This document shows positions 1 through 7,652 of a DNA stretch of 12,161 nt, piece after piece. Each line of letters starts with the position of its first letter. Position 1 is the stretch's first letter. Made by a program: the position numbers and the translations under genes. The DNA is from Oscillospiraceae bacterium (GTDB lineage: Bacteria; Bacillota; Clostridia; Oscillospirales; Oscillospiraceae): positions 1-12,161 of the forward strand of contig JAEDNR010000061.1 of NCBI GenBank assembly GCA_016302405.1, in the 5' to 3' direction. Below the pieces are notes generated by a model. The model had not been told where the DNA came from. It did not search any database and saw only the letters and a program-made list of their open reading frames with translations.

Positions 1-191
1 GGGGCAAGGCGTCTAACCGCCCGCGCACCTTAACTGCCCGACAAATTTCAATTTGTCGCGCCACAGAACGATACCGAGCGGGTCAGGCAGGGAACGAAAA
101 TAGACCACGTTCGTCACGACTTGTCAGCGGCGACTCGCCGCCAAATTTCCAACTTGTCAGCGTGCTTACGAAAGCCGACAACCTTAAGCCG
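1..191. repeat. Non-coding 3' flank of fkp with decayed palindromic repeats
   Basis: No gene is supported here. The segment lies downstream of the fkp stop. It contains a perfect palindrome, GACAAATT-TC-AATTTGTC, near 49-66 region, a small GGCG-ACT-CGCC hairpin at about 129-139, and a GCTTACGAAAGC hairpin at 164-175 that recurs exactly at 3661-3672. The 31 bases at 137-167, read on the minus strand, match 3324-3354 at 27 of 31 positions by eye. Reading leftwards from the palindrome on the minus strand, a GGGC..GTT..GTGCGCGG order resembles the copy at 12069-12161, so a degraded copy may run off the left edge. I see no convincing T-tract terminator for fkp. Confidence 0.5.
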
Positions 192-3077
192 TTATGATAC
201 AAATTCACAGTCCCAGACGGCAACGCCGCTGTCCTGGAACACATCCTCCAACCGGGCGCGCAGATCCTGGGTGCTGACGCCTTTTTTCAGCACCACCTGC
301 AAGAATCCGCCGCCTCCCGCGCCGCAGATCATTCTGCCGTCGATCAGGTCGTCGATGACCAGGAAGATCTGGTCGATGCAGGTATTGGTGCTTCCGGCAT
401 CAATCCGCTTACTCTGCTCCCAATGCTGGGTCAGAAGCCGGGCAAAGCCGTCCACGTTCCCCTTTTCCAGCTCGAAGCGCATGAGTACCGCCAGACGCTG
501 GATTTTGCCGTGGGCATCCAGGCTCTCCGGGTCATTGCAGATGTACCGGCTCACCACATCCCGCAATAGATTTCTCGCCAGCCGCCGCTGACCGGTATAG
601 ATCACCTTGAACCGCCGGTTCAGCTCCGCCAGAGTCTCCGTGTTCAGGTCACAGGGAACACAGCGGATGTGCTGCTTCAGCCCCGGCTGGGTGGAGATCA
701 GCTTGATCCCGGGGGCGATGCCCCCCACCTGGTCCTGCCAGCCGCCGCCAGTGGACATAAGCTGCTCCATGCACAGCACCTTTTCAAAGACCTCGCTGTC
801 TGTTGGGTGTTTCCCCATAGCGCCCAGCAGCGCCCGGACGCAGGCACCCGCCAGAATGGAGCTGGTGCCCAGGCCGCTGCCCTTGGGAATGTCTATGACC
901 CGGGTGTTCATATACATGCCGGAACCCAGGCGGCCGCAGAGGTCCGCCACCTCCCCGCCAACCTGGTAGGGGATCACCCCGCAGGCAATCAGGGCCGCCT
1001 TGTGCAGGGCAAAGGGGTCGGCAGGATCCCGGCAGTCCTGCAGCTGCTCCAGCCGGTCAAACTCCCGGTAGGAGCCGATGTCGGTACTGGCCAGAGCAAT
1101 GACCTGCCTGTTTATTGGCCGGACGGAAGCCTCCACCGGCAGCTTCCCGCCAAAGGAGATGGCGGCGTTCAGCACCGTACCGCCGTTTTCCATGCAGTAG
1201 GGAGGCGTATCGCTCCAGCCGCCGCCGAAATTCACCCGGACCGGCAGCCGGACGGTCTCGTCCCGGACAAGGCGCAGGGTGTCGTCATAACGGACGGAAC
1301 CCTCCGCCGCCTGCAGCGTAGCCCGGCACACCGCAGACAGGCACCGGTCGGCGTAGGCGGTCTTGCCGGTAATCTTTCCCAGGTAGGCAAAGATCCGGAT
1401 GCACCGGCTGAAATCGGTCAGATTCTGGATGTCCAGCGCTTCCGCCTTTCGCACCAGATATTCCTCGGTATAGGGCCGAAGCTTAGGATAGGCGGCTTTG
1501 ACATCCTCCGCCGGAACACCCAGGCGTATCTCGTCCAGGATCGCTTCCGCCACCACCTGCTCATAGAGGTTTTCCTGCCAGGGGACGATCTGGGTCACGT
1601 CCGCCCGAAGAAAGCTGCCCTGGAGGGAAAGAAGCTCCCCGGCTGCGTCCCCCGCCAGCGTCCTGCGGACCGCTTCTTCCATGGTGTCGCACACGGGGTA
1701 CAGGGGCGCCGTCCACAGGGGCTGTCCCAGCTCCCGCCCGAAAAGCTTTGTTTCCTTGGGGTTGTCGTCTACGCCGTACATCCGGCAGACGAAACGGCCG
1801 TCCGTCAGCTTCAGACCGTGGAGCACGGTGCCGTCGGGGACGGTGCTTCCCGCCATGGTCACGCCGGAGATGACACAGCGGCTTCCGATGGCGCTGCCGC
1901 TGTGGATCCGGCAGTCTTCAATATAGGAGCCCGGGCCCACGGAGGCCCCGGGGCTTACATAGCTGTTGCTGATGGCGTAATCCTTGGGCGTGAGACTGCC
2001 GTTCACCGCCCGCTTCCAGCCCAGGAACCGGTACTGCTCCATGCCGTCGGTCATAAGGTGCAGCAGCTCCCGGGTGGTGCCGAAGTGGATAAAGGAGGCG
2101 GGGGACAGGCGGATAAGCTTCATTTTATAAGGATGCAGCACATTCCAGAGGGCAGTGCGGCACTGCCGCAGCTCCGGCGTAAAATCTCCCTCCGGCTTTT
2201 CTTCATAGAACTGCTCCAAGGTAGAGCCGGATGCCATGGGATACAGAAAATCCGCGTAGAAGGACAGCCGCGCCCGGTCGTTTACATAGGCCCGGTAGCT
2301 TTCCGGGGTATCGATGAGGCTGTACAGGCTGCTTAAGATCCCGGGAGCCAGGATCACCGCGCCGGTGTCGATATTCACGTTTCCCCGGGCATCCACCGCG
2401 CCGCAGTCAGCCAGGGTCTTCTCCGTCTGCTTGTGGAGGAATTTTCCCACAAAGCCCCCTTCATCCGGCAGGTATACGCCATGGTCCTTGCCGGTGGAAA
2501 CGTGCTCCTTGATGGAGAGGGCAGCGGTGCCTCCGGTATCCCCGCCGTAAAAATCGATTTGCAGGGCGTTGAAAAGAAGCAGCACGTCCCCGGAGCACAC
2601 CAGCATTCCCTCCCGGATCCGGGAGGCGACGGTGCTCATACCGATCATGAACTCGTCGAAAAGCGTGCTCCGGCGGCCGTCGGGCAGGAGCCGGGGCACC
2701 GGGGAAAAGAGCTTTCCGCAGGCGGAATACTGGGGAACCCGCTTACTGTCCCCGCCGGAATGGATGACCAGCACCCGCCGCCGGAAGGAACCGGCATGGT
2801 CATACAGGTAGCGGACGCAGGACAGGGTAGCGCCGCCGGAGCCGATGCGCTGACCGTTCCGGTCCGGGATCACCGCGTAGTGGGTCCTGTCCGGAAGCTG
2901 TCCGTTTGCCAAACGGTGCTTAATCTGCATGGTATAGGCCTTTGCCTGGGCCTCATTGCTGGCGGTCAGCAGGACATAGTCCCAGGTGGGTTTCCGGTCA
3001 TCGCTCAGGACAGCCAGATAGTATTCCAGCGCGTCCTGATAGTACTGCTGCTCAAAAAGCGTCGTATAGTCCGTCAT
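192..3077 (-). CDS. fkp: Bifunctional L-fucokinase / L-fucose-1-phosphate guanylyltransferase (Fkp-like)
   Basis: Cytoplasmic salvage enzyme: fucose plus ATP gives fucose-1-phosphate, which with GTP gives GDP-L-fucose, the donor for fucosylated surface glycans. The 961-residue product is close to the roughly 950 residues of Bacteroides Fkp. The N-terminal half is the pyrophosphorylase: RIGSGGATL at 78-85 and IHSGGDSKRVPQY at 105-117 are its nucleotide-binding signature. Residues about 370-420 have a hexapeptide-like, left-handed beta-helix pattern. The C-terminal half is a GHMP kinase with VNFGGGWSDTPP at 614-625, the ATP loop PKGSGLGTSS at 731-740, and the glycine-rich CGAGGGGF at 918-925. 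The start at 3077 is chosen because GGAGG (3085-3089) sits 7 bases upstream and a promoter lies just beyond; an in-frame start at 3248 would place the promoter inside the gene. It appears to be a single-gene unit. No fucose permease, isomerase or glycosyltransferase is adjacent in this window. Confidence 0.94.
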   Translation of the reverse strand: MTDYTTLFEQQYYQDALEYYLAVLSDDRKPTWDYVLLTASNEAQAKAYTMQIKHRLANGQLPDRTHYAVIPDRNGQRIGSGGATLSCVRYLYDHAGSFRRRVLVIHSGGDSKRVPQYSACGKLFSPVPRLLPDGRRSTLFDEFMIGMSTVASRIREGMLVCSGDVLLLFNALQIDFYGGDTGGTAALSIKEHVSTGKDHGVYLPDEGGFVGKFLHKQTEKTLADCGAVDARGNVNIDTGAVILAPGILSSLYSLIDTPESYRAYVNDRARLSFYADFLYPMASGSTLEQFYEEKPEGDFTPELRQCRTALWNVLHPYKMKLIRLSPASFIHFGTTRELLHLMTDGMEQYRFLGWKRAVNGSLTPKDYAISNSYVSPGASVGPGSYIEDCRIHSGSAIGSRCVISGVTMAGSTVPDGTVLHGLKLTDGRFVCRMYGVDDNPKETKLFGRELGQPLWTAPLYPVCDTMEEAVRRTLAGDAAGELLSLQGSFLRADVTQIVPWQENLYEQVVAEAILDEIRLGVPAEDVKAAYPKLRPYTEEYLVRKAEALDIQNLTDFSRCIRIFAYLGKITGKTAYADRCLSAVCRATLQAAEGSVRYDDTLRLVRDETVRLPVRVNFGGGWSDTPPYCMENGGTVLNAAISFGGKLPVEASVRPINRQVIALASTDIGSYREFDRLEQLQDCRDPADPFALHKAALIACGVIPYQVGGEVADLCGRLGSGMYMNTRVIDIPKGSGLGTSSILAGACVRALLGAMGKHPTDSEVFEKVLCMEQLMSTGGGWQDQVGGIAPGIKLISTQPGLKQHIRCVPCDLNTETLAELNRRFKVIYTGQRRLARNLLRDVVSRYICNDPESLDAHGKIQRLAVLMRFELEKGNVDGFARLLTQHWEQSKRIDAGSTNTCIDQIFLVIDDLIDGRMICGAGGGGFLQVVLKKGVSTQDLRARLEDVFQDSGVAVWDCEFVS

Positions 3078-3115
3078 GGTCAGCCCTCCGCTTCTTTTTT
3101 GTAGGGTACAGGGCC

Positions 3116-3144
3116 AGTATAAAAGATTTCCCCGAAAAAGTAAA
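3116..3144 (-). promoter_or_regulatory. Predicted SigA-type promoter of fkp
   Basis: Read on the minus strand, a -35 TTTACT (3139-3144) is followed by a 17-bp spacer and a -10 TATACT (3116-3121). Each hexamer is a reasonable match to consensus. Transcription would start near 3109, giving a leader of about 30 bases that includes the GGAGG at 3085-3089. A GC-rich inverted repeat, CCCGC-CGG-GCGGG at 3155-3167, lies directly upstream of the -35 and could be an operator, but nothing else supports that. Confidence 0.6.
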
Positions 3145-3256
3145 GCCCTATTCTCCCGCCGGGCGGGGGAGTCCGTATGCGCGGCTGGATTCCAAATTTT
3201 GGGGCCGGAAATTCGTTGGGACGCTTGCGGTGTGCGCCATGCTGTCAAGCGCTTTC

Positions 3257-3292
3257 AAAAAAGGTGTGCCGCGGAATCTTCCACGGCACACC
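3257..3292 (-). terminator. Intrinsic terminator of the glmS-sbcDC transcript
   Basis: On the minus strand a strong hairpin (9-bp arms GGTGTGCCG / CGGCACACC at 3263-3271 and 3284-3292, one mismatch, then a further 4 bp) is followed immediately by six T residues (AAAAAA at 3257-3262 on the plus strand). It lies between sbcC and the fkp promoter, so it should end the upstream operon and insulate fkp. It is about 450 bases beyond the sbcC stop, an unusually long 3' untranslated stretch filled with repeats. Confidence 0.85.
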
Positions 3293-3333
3293 GCAATCAA
3301 TTGACTTACAGGTTATCTTCAGAAAGCACACTG

Positions 3334-3446
3334 ACAAATTGGGAATTTGGCGGGCCGTCTGGTGAATAGTTTGCGGCCCGACGCAGTACACGCCAAGGGC
3401 TCCCCTGTGTAAGGGGAGCTGTCAGCGTAGCTGACTGAGGGGTTGT
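3334..3446 (+). repeat. Composite palindromic repeat, copy A
   Basis: The copy begins with ACAAATTGG-type sequence and, after about 60 bases, enters a core starting CCAAGGGCTCCC at 3394. The core has two stem-loops: GCTCCCC / GGGGAGC with a 7-base loop (3399-3419) and GTCAGC-GTA-GCTGAC (3421-3435), followed by TGAGGGGTTGT. Spacing from the ACAAATT motif to the core is the same as in the copy at 12069, and within a base in the inverted copy at 3544-3652. Homology with region 137-167 extends ten bases further upstream, to 3324. No open frame or transposase is inside, so it is a non-autonomous, MITE- or REP-like element. Confidence 0.8.
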
Positions 3447-3543
3447 AACGGCGGACTTTCCCATCTACCCATCGTCAGAACAGACAGTGTCCTTTGTGGT
3501 CCCTTTTCGCCGATTCGTTGTCAGTTTTAAAACGTTTTACTGC

Positions 3544-3652
3544 ACAATCCCTCAGTCGCTTCGCGACAGCTCCCTTTACACAAGGGAGCCCTTGCCGTGT
3601 CCCATTTTCCACCCGCACACCGTTGGGCAAACAGCTCAACAAATTCCAATTT
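3544..3652 (-). repeat. Composite palindromic repeat, copy C (inverted)
   Basis: On the minus strand this copy reads AAATTGGAATTTG, a linker of about 45 bases, then CAAGGGCTCCC and a two-hairpin core ending in GAGGGATTGT. The stem-loops are GCTCCCTT / AAGGGAGC (3569-3589) and GTCGC-TTC-GCGAC (3555-3567). Against copy A the first stem has a C-G pair replaced by T-A and the second stem is GTCGC rather than GTCAGC with its partner changed to match. Copies A and C face each other across about 97 bases, forming a long imperfect inverted repeat downstream of sbcC. Confidence 0.8.
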
Positions 3653-3743
3653 TACGGTCAGCTTACGAAAGCAGACAGCCCAAATTGGCTTAACCGCCCC
3701 AGCGGGGCGATTTCACCGGGCAAGGGCCGGGATTTCACTTCCA

Positions 3744-6512
3744 TCATCCCATGGTGCTGATCCTGACGGTACTGCCGCCGGAGGGAGCCTTTTCCACGAT
3801 GACCTGCCGGTCGATCTGCCGGCGCAGCTCCCCCACATGGGAGATGATGCCCACCAGCCGATTGCTTTCCGTCAGGGAGCGCAGCGCCCCCATGGCCTGC
3901 TGCAAAGTCTCGTCATCCAAAGAGCCGAAGCCCTCGTCCACAAACATGGTGTCCAGCCGCACCCCGCCGGAGCTGCTCTGCACCTCCTCCGACATGCCCA
4001 GCGCCAGGGACAGGGAAGCAATAAAGGACTCACCGCCGGAAAGACTGCGGACGCTTCGCACCGTCCCGTTATAGTGGTCAATGACATCCAGGTCCAGGCC
4101 GATCTGCCCCCGGAGGGAATCTTGCGTCTTCCGGCGCTTCAGATCGTACTTACCCCCGGACATTTTCATCAGGTGCACGTTGGCCCTGCCCAGGATCCGG
4201 TCAAAGTAACCCATCTGGACATAGGTTTCCAGCATGATCTTGGATTTTCCCGGAAGGCTGCCGTTGGCGGTATCGGACAGGGTCTTCATCCAGGTCAGCT
4301 CCTTTTCCAGCCGCCCCAGCTTTTCCAGCCGTTCCGTCAGCCCCGCAAGGCACACCCGGTTGTTTTCCCGCCGGGAATAGACCCGGTTCCGCTGCTCCCG
4401 GGTAAACGACCGCCGGGCGGTCAGCTCTTTTTGGGTCCGCAGCAGGGCATCCATATCGGCCTGCTCTCCTTCCCCGCTCAGCTCCCGGCGCAGGCTTTCC
4501 TGGCTTCCTTCCAGGTGCCGGACCGTCTGGGCGCTTTTCTCCCGGTCCTCCCGGGCCCGGGACAGGGCTTCCTCCCTCCGGGAAATATCCTTGCGCAGCG
4601 CGTCCGCGGCGGCTTTTGCCTCCCCGGCGCTGCCCCAGCGCAGCTTCTGTGTTTTTTCGCCGCTGCGGATGCGAAGCTGTTCCAGCTCCCGGTCCAGTCC
4701 GGCAAGGGTCCGCATGCTTTTCTGTACCGCTTCCGCCCGGTCCCCCAGCATAGCTTCCTTGCCGGGGAGCGCCTGCCGGATCGCATTCATCCGGGACACG
4801 GCAGCGTTCTCCGCCGCAATCCGCTTTTCCAGCTTCGTAAATGTATCCCGCAGGGCTTCCAGCGCTTCCCGCCCCCGGGCGGTTCCCTCTCCAAGGTCAC
4901 AGTCCAGAAGCTCCCGGCAGATTTCCGCCAGGGACTGCTCCTGCTCCTGGGTCTGTCCATGAAGCTTTGCCGCCTCCTGGCTGCGCCTGGAAGCTGCTTC
5001 CCGGGCAACGTCTAAGTCCCTTTCCGCCGCTTCCACCTCCGCCTGGGTCGGGGCAGTCTCCGGCAGCACCGCCTTACTGGGGTGATGGGTGGCGCCGCAC
5101 ACCGGACAGGGTTCCCCCTCCCGCAGTTCCCGGGCCATGATCCCCGCCTGGGCATCGTTAAAGGCGTTCCGCTTCCGCCGGGCGTCCTCTATCCGACTTT
5201 CCGCCAGGGCCCGGGCGGAAAGGTAACGCTGCTTTTCTTCGTTGTACCGCTTTTGCAGCTTTCCCAGGGCGTCCAGCTGGTCCATCAACCCCCGGACGCG
5301 GGTCCCCCGCTCCCGGGCAGCGGTCTGCTCCCCTTTCAGGGCAGCCAGATTTTCTCCCGCGTTCTGCAGGGAAAGCTGCTCCTGTTTCAGCGCTTCCACG
5401 CTCCTGCTCAGGGCGTCCCATTCTTCTTTTTCCTGTTCCAACCTCCGGCGGCACGCCGCCGCGGCGCGCTCCTTTTCGGCAATCTCCTTTGCCAGCGCTT
5501 CCGCCGCGGCGTACTCCGGCAGGAGCCCCTCCAGCTCTCCCAGGGCCCGGCGCTTGCCTTCCAGGGCTTCGGCATCCACCTCCCGGGCTTTCAGAACTTC
5601 CTCCCGGGCCTGCAGCTCCCCTTTTTCCTTTTCCAGGGCCGCTTCCAGTCCGGCAAGCCTCTTTTCCCGCTCCGCCCGTTTCCCGGCGGCGCTGACGGTA
5701 ACCGCCAGCGCTTCCAGCTGCCGGTCCAGCTGAGCGGCAGCTTCGTCCAGCTCCTCCAGCTTTCCGCCGTCCGCCCGGATCCCCGCTTCCAGCAGGGCGG
5801 TCAGCTCCCTGGGAACGGCCCCGGCACAGGCCTGTTCCTTTGTCTGGGAAAGCAGGTCCTCTTCCTCCCACTGGATGAGCCCCGCGGTCTGGCGGAACGC
5901 GCTGCTTTCGCTATCAAAATCCCGGCCCAGCTCCGACAGGCGCCGTTTCAGCTGGTCCTGCATCGTCCGGTAGATGCCGGTACCAAAAATATCCCGGAAA
6001 ATCTCCTGCCGCTGCTTGGTGTCCGCCAGCAGCAGCCGGAGAAAGTCCCCCTGGGCGATCATGGCGATCTGACAGAACTGCTCCTTGCTGACCCCCAGGA
6101 TTTCCTGAATCTTCTTTGTGACCCTGCCGGTCTGGGTCTCCACCTTTCCGTCGGGGAGGGTCAGCTCCGCCCCGGGGAGCTCCCGGGTGGTGCCCTCTCC
6201 CCTGGCCTTTTTCCGGGTATACTCCGGATTCCGGCGGACCGTATAGGTCTTTCCCCCGTGGGAAAAGGTGAGGATCACCTCCGTGGGGGTATCCAGATCG
6301 GCATAATTGGACCGGAGCATGGAGGCGTCCCGGGTGGTGCCGCTGGGCTCGCCGTAGAGGGCAAAGGTGATGGCGTCAAAGATTGTCGTTTTTCCTGCCC
6401 CGGTGTCCCCCGTAATGAGGTAGAGCCCCCGCTCCCCCAGGGCATCCATATCGATCTCCTGCCGCCCGGCATAGGGGCCGAAGGCGGACACCGTCAGTCG
6501 GATCGGTCTCAT
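3744..6512 (-). CDS. sbcC: Exonuclease subunit SbcC (Rad50-like ATPase)
   Basis: ATPase subunit of the SbcCD complex, which with SbcD cuts DNA hairpins, palindrome cruciforms and blocked double-strand ends. The 922-residue product has an N-terminal half-ATPase with Walker A GDTGAGKTT (35-43) and a Q-loop region near AQGDF (153-157), then two long charged coiled-coil arms (about 190-465 and 485-750) joined by the zinc hook CPVC (C469, C472). The C-terminal half-ATPase carries the signature SLSGGES (823-829), Walker B MFVDEGFGSLD (856-866) and the switch histidine H892. All catalytic motifs look intact. It is somewhat shorter than the E. coli protein (about 1050 residues), the difference being in the coiled coils. 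The ATG overlaps the sbcD stop (ATGA), and GGAGG at 6520-6524 lies 7 bases upstream, so translation is probably coupled. Confidence 0.96.
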   Translation of the reverse strand: MRPIRLTVSAFGPYAGRQEIDMDALGERGLYLITGDTGAGKTTIFDAITFALYGEPSGTTRDASMLRSNYADLDTPTEVILTFSHGGKTYTVRRNPEYTRKKARGEGTTRELPGAELTLPDGKVETQTGRVTKKIQEILGVSKEQFCQIAMIAQGDFLRLLLADTKQRQEIFRDIFGTGIYRTMQDQLKRRLSELGRDFDSESSAFRQTAGLIQWEEEDLLSQTKEQACAGAVPRELTALLEAGIRADGGKLEELDEAAAQLDRQLEALAVTVSAAGKRAEREKRLAGLEAALEKEKGELQAREEVLKAREVDAEALEGKRRALGELEGLLPEYAAAEALAKEIAEKERAAAACRRRLEQEKEEWDALSRSVEALKQEQLSLQNAGENLAALKGEQTAARERGTRVRGLMDQLDALGKLQKRYNEEKQRYLSARALAESRIEDARRKRNAFNDAQAGIMARELREGEPCPVCGATHHPSKAVLPETAPTQAEVEAAERDLDVAREAASRRSQEAAKLHGQTQEQEQSLAEICRELLDCDLGEGTARGREALEALRDTFTKLEKRIAAENAAVSRMNAIRQALPGKEAMLGDRAEAVQKSMRTLAGLDRELEQLRIRSGEKTQKLRWGSAGEAKAAADALRKDISRREEALSRAREDREKSAQTVRHLEGSQESLRRELSGEGEQADMDALLRTQKELTARRSFTREQRNRVYSRRENNRVCLAGLTERLEKLGRLEKELTWMKTLSDTANGSLPGKSKIMLETYVQMGYFDRILGRANVHLMKMSGGKYDLKRRKTQDSLRGQIGLDLDVIDHYNGTVRSVRSLSGGESFIASLSLALGMSEEVQSSSGGVRLDTMFVDEGFGSLDDETLQQAMGALRSLTESNRLVGIISHVGELRRQIDRQVIVEKAPSGGSTVRISTMG

Positions 6513-7645
6513 CTTGCTCCCTCCCGGATCTTTTCCAGCAGCGCTTCGCAGAAAGCAGCCTGTTCCTCCCCCATGGGCTGCCCGTTCTGGGCTTCGTACA
6601 GGGCCGCGAACCAGTCTTCCTCGCTTTGATAGGAGGTTGGTTCCTGGGCCAGGGAGACACCGGCGCTGCGGGTGCGCAGATTGTCATAGTCCAGCTTCAT
6701 GATATTGGGGTAAATGCTCCGCAGACGGCCGATGGCGCCGGGTACATCTTCTTCATCCGTCAGAACAACATGCAGATAGTCCTCCACCGCCGTGCCCAGG
6801 TAGTTTTCCCGGAGGGTCAGTTCCTCATAGCTTCCCCGGATTTGGCGCAGGTCACGCAGGGGCGTCAGGGGCACGGTGCGGACATGGACCGTACCTTTTT
6901 CCGCCAGCTCCACCACCGTGACGGACTTTACATGGTCCTTTTCGGAAAAGGAATATTTCAGCGGCGTGCCGCAGTAGCGGATCGTTTCCATCCCCACCCG
7001 CTGGGGGCCGTGGAGGTGCCCCAGGGCCACATAGTCAAAGGGAGCAAATACGGAAGCGTCCACATTGTCCGTGCCCCCTACGGATACTTCCTCCGATTCG
7101 CACCGCTCCGCCCCTGTGACGAACTGGTGAGTGAGAAGTACATTCCGCCGGCCCGGGTCCGGGGCCATGTGGGTAACGGCGGCGCGGATGGCATCGGTAT
7201 AGCTTTCGATGGTTTCCCCGGGGAAGGCCCTGCGGACATGGGCTGGCTTTACAAAGGGCAGCATGTAAAAGGCCGTCTGACCCCATGTATCCTCTAGCAC
7301 CACCGGCGTCACCGTGCCGTCGTACACCGGGGACATATGCACGCCCCGGGCCTCCATGAGCCGCCCGCCGAAGGCGATGCGCTCCGGGGAGTCGTGGTTG
7401 CCGCTGATGACGAAGACCTCGGTCTCCATCCGCGATAAGCGCACCAGAAAATCGTCAAACAGCTCCACCGCTTCCGCCGGAGGCACCGGCTTATCATACA
7501 CATCCCCGGCAATGAGCACCGCCTGGGGCCGCTCTGAATCCACAATGGACAAAATCTTTTCCAGAATATCCTGCTGGTCATCCAGCATGGAAAAGCCGTT
7601 TACCCGCTTTCCCAGGTGCAGGTCGGAAAGATGGATGCATTTCAT
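6509..7645 (-). CDS. sbcD: Exonuclease subunit SbcD (Mre11-like nuclease)
   Basis: Metal-dependent nuclease partner of SbcC, acting on double-stranded ends and hairpins. The 378-residue protein has the calcineurin-type phosphoesterase motifs in order: DLH (8-10), GDVYD (47-51), GNHDS (82-86), the metal-binding histidine in LTHQF (H173) and GHLHG (209-213). The C-terminal 120 residues are the capping and SbcC-binding part. The length is typical of the family. It starts 7 bases after the glmS stop; a GGAG at 7656-7659 overlaps the end of glmS with a 10-base spacing, so it probably depends on coupling to glmS translation and has no promoter of its own that I can see. Its last codons supply the ribosome site of sbcC. 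Confidence 0.96.
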   Translation of the reverse strand: MKCIHLSDLHLGKRVNGFSMLDDQQDILEKILSIVDSERPQAVLIAGDVYDKPVPPAEAVELFDDFLVRLSRMETEVFVISGNHDSPERIAFGGRLMEARGVHMSPVYDGTVTPVVLEDTWGQTAFYMLPFVKPAHVRRAFPGETIESYTDAIRAAVTHMAPDPGRRNVLLTHQFVTGAERCESEEVSVGGTDNVDASVFAPFDYVALGHLHGPQRVGMETIRYCGTPLKYSFSEKDHVKSVTVVELAEKGTVHVRTVPLTPLRDLRQIRGSYEELTLRENYLGTAVEDYLHVVLTDEEDVPGAIGRLRSIYPNIMKLDYDNLRTRSAGVSLAQEPTSYQSEEDWFAALYEAQNGQPMGEEQAAFCEALLEKIREGAR

Positions 7646-7652
7646 TGACTGA

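Larger units (their letters stand above)
3078..3743. other. Gene-free interval between sbcC and fkp
   Basis: These 666 bases hold, from left to right, the fkp ribosome site and promoter, about 110 unremarkable bases with a CCAAA-T-TTTGG palindrome at 3192-3202, the minus-strand terminator at 3257-3292, repeat copy A (plus orientation), a spacer of about 97 bases with no recognisable content, repeat copy C (minus orientation), and a tail with hairpins GCTTACGAAAGC at 3661-3672 and CGCCCC-AGC-GGGGCG near 3696-3710. Short open frames here overlap the repeats and lack ribosome sites, so none is called as a gene. Confidence 0.75.

Noticed and set aside
669..2336. Long plus-strand open frame of 555 codons opposite fkp
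   Set aside because: It is the mirror of a GC-rich coding gene; the protein is rich in Gly, Pro, His and Arg with no recognisable domain, and it lacks a ribosome site.
3077..3248. N-terminal extension of fkp to an ATG at 3248
   Set aside because: It would include the predicted promoter and ribosome site, and the extra 57 residues are not part of the family.
3334..3652. CRISPR array made of the repeated hairpins
   Set aside because: Copies are inverted, diverged and only two at this site, with no regular repeat-spacer pattern and no cas genes.
3690..3735. GC-rich hairpins close to the sbcC stop as a terminator
   Set aside because: The CGCCCC/GGGGCG stem has no T-tract on its minus-strand 3' side; the terminator at 3257-3292 is far better.
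3487..3760. Short plus-strand open frames between the repeats
   Set aside because: They overlap repeat copy C, have no ribosome site, and show no recognisable protein.
5082..6629. Long plus-strand open frame opposite sbcC and the end of sbcD
   Set aside because: It spans an operon junction antisense to two well-supported genes and has a low-complexity Pro/Gly/Leu/Gln composition.
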